A stretch of 9,655 nucleotides of DNA. It comes from Bacillota bacterium (lineage in GTDB: Bacteria; Bacillota; Clostridia; Oscillospirales; Ruminococcaceae). Shown piece by piece: positions 6,373-9,655 of the stretch. The stretch is taken from contig JAEXAZ010000126.1 in NCBI GenBank assembly GCA_023394255.1, positions 1 to 9,655 on the forward strand, read 5' to 3'. Position 1 is the first letter of the stretch, and every line of letters starts with the position of its first letter. The translations under genes and the position numbers were made by a program. Under the pieces are notes generated by a model that made no database searches, was not told the DNA's origin, and saw only the letters and a list, made by a program, of their open reading frames with translations.

Positions 6373-7905
6373 ATGAAACGGGTTAAATTATTTTTTATGA
6401 ATGCTCTTCTCCTTGCGGCGGGCACGGTTCTGATGCACTTTATCGGGGTTGCGTTCCAGGTCTATCTCGTCTCGAAAATCGGCTCGGCCGGCATCGGGCT
6501 GTACCAGCTGATGATGTCCGTCTATTTTCTGGCGGTCACTCTGGCTGTCTCGGGGATTAAATTTGCCGTGACAAGGCTGGTGGCCCTCGAACTTGCCGTA
6601 GACAACCGGGCAGGCGTCAAAAAAGCAATGCGGTGCTGCATTCTGTATGCCTTGATTTTTGGGACCGGCGCCGCATTTTTGCTTTATAACAGCGCAGAAT
6701 TCATCAGTTACCGCTGGCTCAGCGCCGACGCGCTGCCTTCGCTTCGGCTGCTCGCCATCGGGCTTCCCACCGTGTCTCTTTCCTGCGTGATCAGCGGCTA
6801 TTTTATCGCCGTGCGCGGCATCGTGAAAAATGTGTTGATTCAAATTTTTGAGCAGATGTCAAAAATTGCGTTTATCGTAGCCATTTTCACGCTGCTGATG
6901 CCGGAAGGGCTGAAATATGCCTGCCTCGCGATGGTCGCCGGCTCGGTGGCGGCGGAAGCGATTTCCTGCGGGGTCTCCTGTCTGCTTTATCTGCTGGACC
7001 GCCGCAAATACAGAACAGGCAAGGCCCCTCCGGCGGGCATGCCGCGCAAAATGCTCGGAATCGCGCTGCCGATCGCGTTCAGCGCATATGTGCGCGCCGC
7101 TCTGTCGATGGCGGAATCTTTACTGACCCCGTACGGCCTGAAAAAATCCGGGATTTCCACCGAATCTGCCCTGTCCGCATACGGGATCATCCGGGGGATG
7201 GTCATGCCGATCCTGCTTTTCCCCGCCTCGTTTCTTCACGCGGCCTCCGACCTGCTGATTCCGGAGCTGTCGGAATTCTATGCGCAGGGAAAGCGCAGAA
7301 GCATCCATTATACGGTCAGCAGGGCGCTTCAAATTACCGCGCTGTTCGCTATCGGAATGTCCGGGCTGCTTTATAGTTTTGCGGAGGAGTTTTCGCTGCT
7401 GATCTACCGCAGCAGCGAAACGGCCGAATGCATCCGGCTGCTGGCGCCGCTCGTCCCTTTTATTTACATAGACGAAACGGTGGACGGCATGCTGAAAGGC
7501 CTTGGCGAGCAGGTAAGCTCCATGCGCTACAATATCATCGACTCTTTCGTCGGCGTGGTCATGATTTGGTTTTTGCTGCCGAAATACGCCATCAAAGGTT
7601 ACATTATCACCATTTTTGTCACGGAACTGTTGAATTTTGCGCTCAGCGCGGGGCGGCTGGTCGCGGTGACACAGCTGCGTGTCGATTTGATGAAACTCCT
7701 GGTCAAGCCTGTCTTTGGCATTGTCGGCGCTGTCTGCGCCTCCAGGGTGCTCTTCCGGCTGTTGGAATTCCCCTCCCGGCTGAATTTTTTTTCATTGTCT
7801 GCGCAGATCGTTTTGACACTGGTGATTTACGGGCTGTTCCTGATGCTCTCCGCCTGCATCACCCGAGAGGACTTCCGGTGGTTCCGGAATATCTTCAAAT
7901 CATGA
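6373..7905 (+). CDS. spoVB: SpoVB-like lipid-linked polysaccharide flippase (MOP/MATE-like family)
   Basis: The 510-residue protein is hydrophobic throughout, with roughly 13-14 membrane segments, and belongs to the polysaccharide-export branch of the MOP superfamily. Features matching SpoVB and its paralogues are the start KLFFMNALLLAAGTVLMHFI, GSAGIGLYQLMMSVYFLAVTL near residues 36-56, a conserved SGIKFAVTRLVA segment, and LIPELSEFYAQGK in the middle. Its length is close to B. subtilis SpoVB (518). SpoVB is needed for spore cortex synthesis and probably moves lipid-linked precursors across the membrane. Clostridia often carry several paralogues, so the exact substrate (cortex lipid II versus another polysaccharide) is open. 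ATG at 6373 is chosen because GGAGGGG lies 5-6 bases upstream; an in-frame ATG at 6319 has no ribosome binding site and would add a poor N-terminus. A candidate sigma-E promoter precedes it. No clear terminator follows, so transcription may continue into the small gene at 7981. Confidence 0.85.
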   Translation: MKRVKLFFMNALLLAAGTVLMHFIGVAFQVYLVSKIGSAGIGLYQLMMSVYFLAVTLAVSGIKFAVTRLVALELAVDNRAGVKKAMRCCILYALIFGTGAAFLLYNSAEFISYRWLSADALPSLRLLAIGLPTVSLSCVISGYFIAVRGIVKNVLIQIFEQMSKIAFIVAIFTLLMPEGLKYACLAMVAGSVAAEAISCGVSCLLYLLDRRKYRTGKAPPAGMPRKMLGIALPIAFSAYVRAALSMAESLLTPYGLKKSGISTESALSAYGIIRGMVMPILLFPASFLHAASDLLIPELSEFYAQGKRRSIHYTVSRALQITALFAIGMSGLLYSFAEEFSLLIYRSSETAECIRLLAPLVPFIYIDETVDGMLKGLGEQVSSMRYNIIDSFVGVVMIWFLLPKYAIKGYIITIFVTELLNFALSAGRLVAVTQLRVDLMKLLVKPVFGIVGAVCASRVLFRLLEFPSRLNFFSLSAQIVLTLVIYGLFLMLSACITREDFRWFRNIFKS

Positions 7906-7935
7906 ACTTCCTTTGCCGCACCCGGCTTTTACGCT

Positions 7936-7963
7936 TTGCAACGCACAACTTTTTTGTTATAAT
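7936..7963 (+). promoter_or_regulatory. Sigma-A type promoter of the 56-residue membrane protein gene
   Basis: TTGCAA at 7936-7941 and a perfect TATAAT at 7958-7963 are separated by 16 bases. The box ends 17 bases before the TTG start, so the leader would be very short, about 10 bases, but still includes the AAGGGGTG ribosome binding site. Confidence 0.65.
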
Positions 7964-7980
7964 AAGTAAGGGGTGATATT

Positions 7981-8151
7981 TTGTCCAAAAAGAAAAGACG
8001 TTCACAGCCGACGCGGATGTCCGGCAACGCACCGGATAACCGTTCGTTTTTTAAAAAAATGGTCAGCCATTACGCGAATAACCCCGTTCTTTTTTTCGGC
8101 ATCCTGGCCGCGGCGTTTTTGATTACGCTTGCCCTTACCCAGGGGGCATAA
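7981..8151 (+). CDS. Small single-span membrane protein, 56 residues, unknown function
   Basis: The frame starts at TTG 7981, with AAGGGGTG (7968-7975) 5 bases upstream, and ends at TAA 8149-8151. The product has a strongly basic N-terminus (MSKKKRRSQPTR), a polar stretch, then FFKKMVSHYANNP and one hydrophobic segment at about residues 36-54, ending in TQGA. By the positive-inside rule the N-terminus would be cytoplasmic. There is no cysteine, signal-peptidase site or known motif that I recognise. Support for a real gene comes from the good ribosome binding site, the TATAAT promoter just upstream and a strong terminator just downstream, which together make a complete one-gene unit. It lies between the flippase gene and the convergent clpB. 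It is too short to assign to a family by eye. A chance frame is possible but less likely. Confidence 0.7.
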   Translation: MSKKKRRSQPTRMSGNAPDNRSFFKKMVSHYANNPVLFFGILAAAFLITLALTQGA

Positions 8152-8186
8152 GCCGGAGAACGGCAGCTGTCTCTGAACATGAAAAC

Positions 8187-8238
8187 CGGCGGGCATCTTT
8201 CCGGCTTTTTCGGAAAGATGCCCGCCGTTATTGTTTTT
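8187..8238. terminator. Terminator between the small membrane gene and clpB
   Basis: A perfect 17-base-pair stem (8187-8203 with 8211-8227) around a 7-base loop is followed on the plus strand by TTATTGTTTTT. It ends transcripts of the small gene about 35 bases after its stop. On the minus strand it lies immediately after the clpB stop (8237-8239), and GG then a short TTTT follows the stem there, so it probably serves clpB too. Confidence 0.9.
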
Positions 8239-9655
8239 AAGAGGCCGCGCTCTGGCGGACGGCGAGTTCGCCGTTCTGCAGGACGACCTCCAGCCGGGTA
8301 TTGGGCGCCAGATCGCTGGCAATCATCATTCGCGCCAGCAGCGTTTCCACTTTATGCTGCAGGAACCGTTTCAACGGGCGGGCGCCATACACGGGGTCAT
8401 ATCCCTGCTCCACGATATAGGCCTTTGCCTCCGGCGACAGGGTGAGCGACAGCTGCTTTTCGTTCAGACGCTTCTGCAGGTCCGCCATCAGCAGGCCGAC
8501 GATACGGCTGATCTCCGCTTTGGACAGCGGCTTGTAGAACACAATCTCGTCCAGACGGTTGAGAAACTCCGGACGGAACTGCTGCTTGAGCAGGCTGTCC
8601 ACGCTGTCCCGCGCTTCCTGCGTAATTTCGCCGCGTTCATTGATGCCGTCGAGTATATACGGCGAACCGAGATTGGAAGTCAGGATAATAATGGTGTTTT
8701 TGAAATCCACGGTTCTTCCCTGCGAGTCTGTAATCCGTCCGTCGTCCAGCACCTGCAGCAGCACATTGAATACGTCGGGATGCGCCTTTTCGATTTCATC
8801 GAACAGCACAACCGCGTAGGGCTTGCGCCGGACCGCTTCCGTCAGCTGGCCGCCTTCCTCATAGCCCACATAGCCCGGAGGCGCCCCGATCAGGCGGCTG
8901 ACCGAGTATTTTTCCATATACTCGCTCATATCGACGCGCACAATATTTTTTTCATCATCGAACAGGGCCTGCGCCAGCGCTTTGGCGAGCTCGGTCTTGC
9001 CGACGCCCGTCGGCCCGAGGAACAGGAAGGAACCGATCGGGCGGTTGCGGTCCTGAATGCCCGCCCGCGAACGCAGGATGGCTTCCGCGACGCTTGTCAC
9101 CGCCTCATCCTGGCCGATCACCCGCTGATGCAGGATAGATTCCATATTCAGCAGCTTTTCACGTTCGCTCTCCATCAGCCGCGCGACCGGGATTCCCGTC
9201 CAGCGGCAGATTATGCGCGCGATTTCTTCCTCGGTCACCTTGTCGCGCAGCAGGGTCGTCCCCTTTTCCGTCTCCGCAGCCAGTTTTTCTTCCGCTTCCA
9301 GCTGCTTTTGCAGCGCCGGCAGCCTGCCGTATTTCAGCTCCGCCGCCTTGTTCAGGTCGTAGCTGCGCTCCGCCTTTTCGATATCGGCGTTGACCTGCTC
9401 CAACTCCTCGCGCAGCTTCTGCACCTTCGAAATCGCATTTTTTTCATTTTCCCAGCGCGCTTTCATGCTTTTAAACTGTTCACGCATCTCGGCCAGCTCT
9501 TTCTGGATTTCTTTCAGATGTTCGCGGGAAAGCTGGTCGGTTTCCTTTTTCAGCGCCGCCTCCTCGATTTCATGCTGCATGATCCTGCGGGAAATTTCAT
9601 CCATTTCGGTCGGCATGGAGTCCATTTCGGTGCGGATCATCGCGCACGCCTCGTC
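8237..9655 (-). CDS. clpB: ATP-dependent chaperone ClpB, C-terminal part (5' end outside window)
   Basis: ClpB is a hexameric AAA+ disaggregase that works with DnaK to extract proteins from aggregates. The frame is open at base 9655 and gives 472 residues, beginning DEACAMIRTEMDSMPTEMDE, which in the family lies just after the first ATPase domain. Next comes the long coiled-coil middle domain (about residues 20-130, rich in Glu, Lys and Leu) that separates ClpB from ClpA/C/E. The second ATPase domain follows with VIGQDEAV, Walker A GPTGVGKTE, the pore loop in GAPPGYVGYEEGG, Walker B VVLFDEIEKAHPDV, sensor 1 ILTSNLGS, the arginine finger region FRPEFLNRLDEI and sensor 2 GYDPVYGARPLKR. The C-terminus is ordinary. 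An ATG at 9640 is internal and is not the true start. The promoter, and any CIRCE or CtsR operator, would be outside the window. It is convergent with the small membrane gene and shares its terminator. Confidence 0.97.
   Translation of the reverse strand, partial: DEACAMIRTEMDSMPTEMDEISRRIMQHEIEEAALKKETDQLSREHLKEIQKELAEMREQFKSMKARWENEKNAISKVQKLREELEQVNADIEKAERSYDLNKAAELKYGRLPALQKQLEAEEKLAAETEKGTTLLRDKVTEEEIARIICRWTGIPVARLMESEREKLLNMESILHQRVIGQDEAVTSVAEAILRSRAGIQDRNRPIGSFLFLGPTGVGKTELAKALAQALFDDEKNIVRVDMSEYMEKYSVSRLIGAPPGYVGYEEGGQLTEAVRRKPYAVVLFDEIEKAHPDVFNVLLQVLDDGRITDSQGRTVDFKNTIIILTSNLGSPYILDGINERGEITQEARDSVDSLLKQQFRPEFLNRLDEIVFYKPLSKAEISRIVGLLMADLQKRLNEKQLSLTLSPEAKAYIVEQGYDPVYGARPLKRFLQHKVETLLARMMIASDLAPNTRLEVVLQNGELAVRQSAAS

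Noticed and set aside
6388..6843. Minus-strand frame of 151 codons and the plus-strand frame at 7428-7976 across the flippase gene
   Set aside because: Both are shadows of the flippase gene. The second extends past its end, but has no ribosome binding site and no recognisable content.
1..9655. CRISPR array, tRNA/rRNA, insertion sequence, toxin-antitoxin or defence system
   Set aside because: Reading both strands, I found no regularly spaced repeats, cloverleaf-like segments, transposase motifs or defence-type domains in the coding or intergenic stretches.

Overview
The window looks like a chromosomal segment of a moderately GC-rich, endospore-forming low-GC-branch bacterium, most likely a Clostridia member of the Oscillospiraceae/Ruminococcaceae type. 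The basis is strong GGAGG-type ribosome binding sites, occasional GTG and TTG starts, sigma-A style promoters, a SpoVB-like flippase, a clostridial-type IscS/IscU pair, and an RNase J. Species cannot be assigned from sequence reading alone. Nothing suggests a prophage, plasmid, CRISPR array, insertion sequence, tRNA or rRNA.

Layout, left to right. (1) Positions 1-1103, minus strand: N-terminal part of RNase J with a long basic, low-complexity extension; its C-terminus is outside the window. (2) 1104-1382: a 279-base gap holding a clear hairpin. (3) 1383-3479, minus strand: a 698-residue sugar-nucleotidyltransferase / left-handed beta-helix / phosphohexomutase-like fusion that has lost the recognisable catalytic residues of both enzyme domains. 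(4) 3480-3664: divergent promoter region. (5) 3665-4114, plus: RNase HI. (6) 4231-5905, plus: cysteine desulfurase IscS and scaffold IscU, with a near-consensus promoter in front and a strong bidirectional terminator behind. (7) 5951-6283, minus: a lone holin-like three-helix membrane protein. (8) 6373-7905, plus: a SpoVB-like lipid/polysaccharide flippase. (9) 7981-8151, plus: a 56-residue single-span membrane protein with a TTG start and its own promoter. (10) 8237-9655, minus: the C-terminal part of the disaggregase ClpB; its start is outside the window.

The genes are mostly housekeeping: RNA decay and processing (RNase J), removal of RNA-DNA hybrids (RNase HI), iron-sulfur cluster assembly (IscS passes sulfur to IscU), envelope or spore-cortex precursor export (SpoVB-like) and protein quality control (ClpB). 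IscS and IscU form the one clear functional operon. I found no convincing new multi-gene system. The most unusual items are the apparently catalytically dead nucleotidyltransferase/mutase fusion, the tiny membrane protein with a strong dedicated promoter, and the orphan holin divergent from the flippase with a possible sporulation-type promoter between them.
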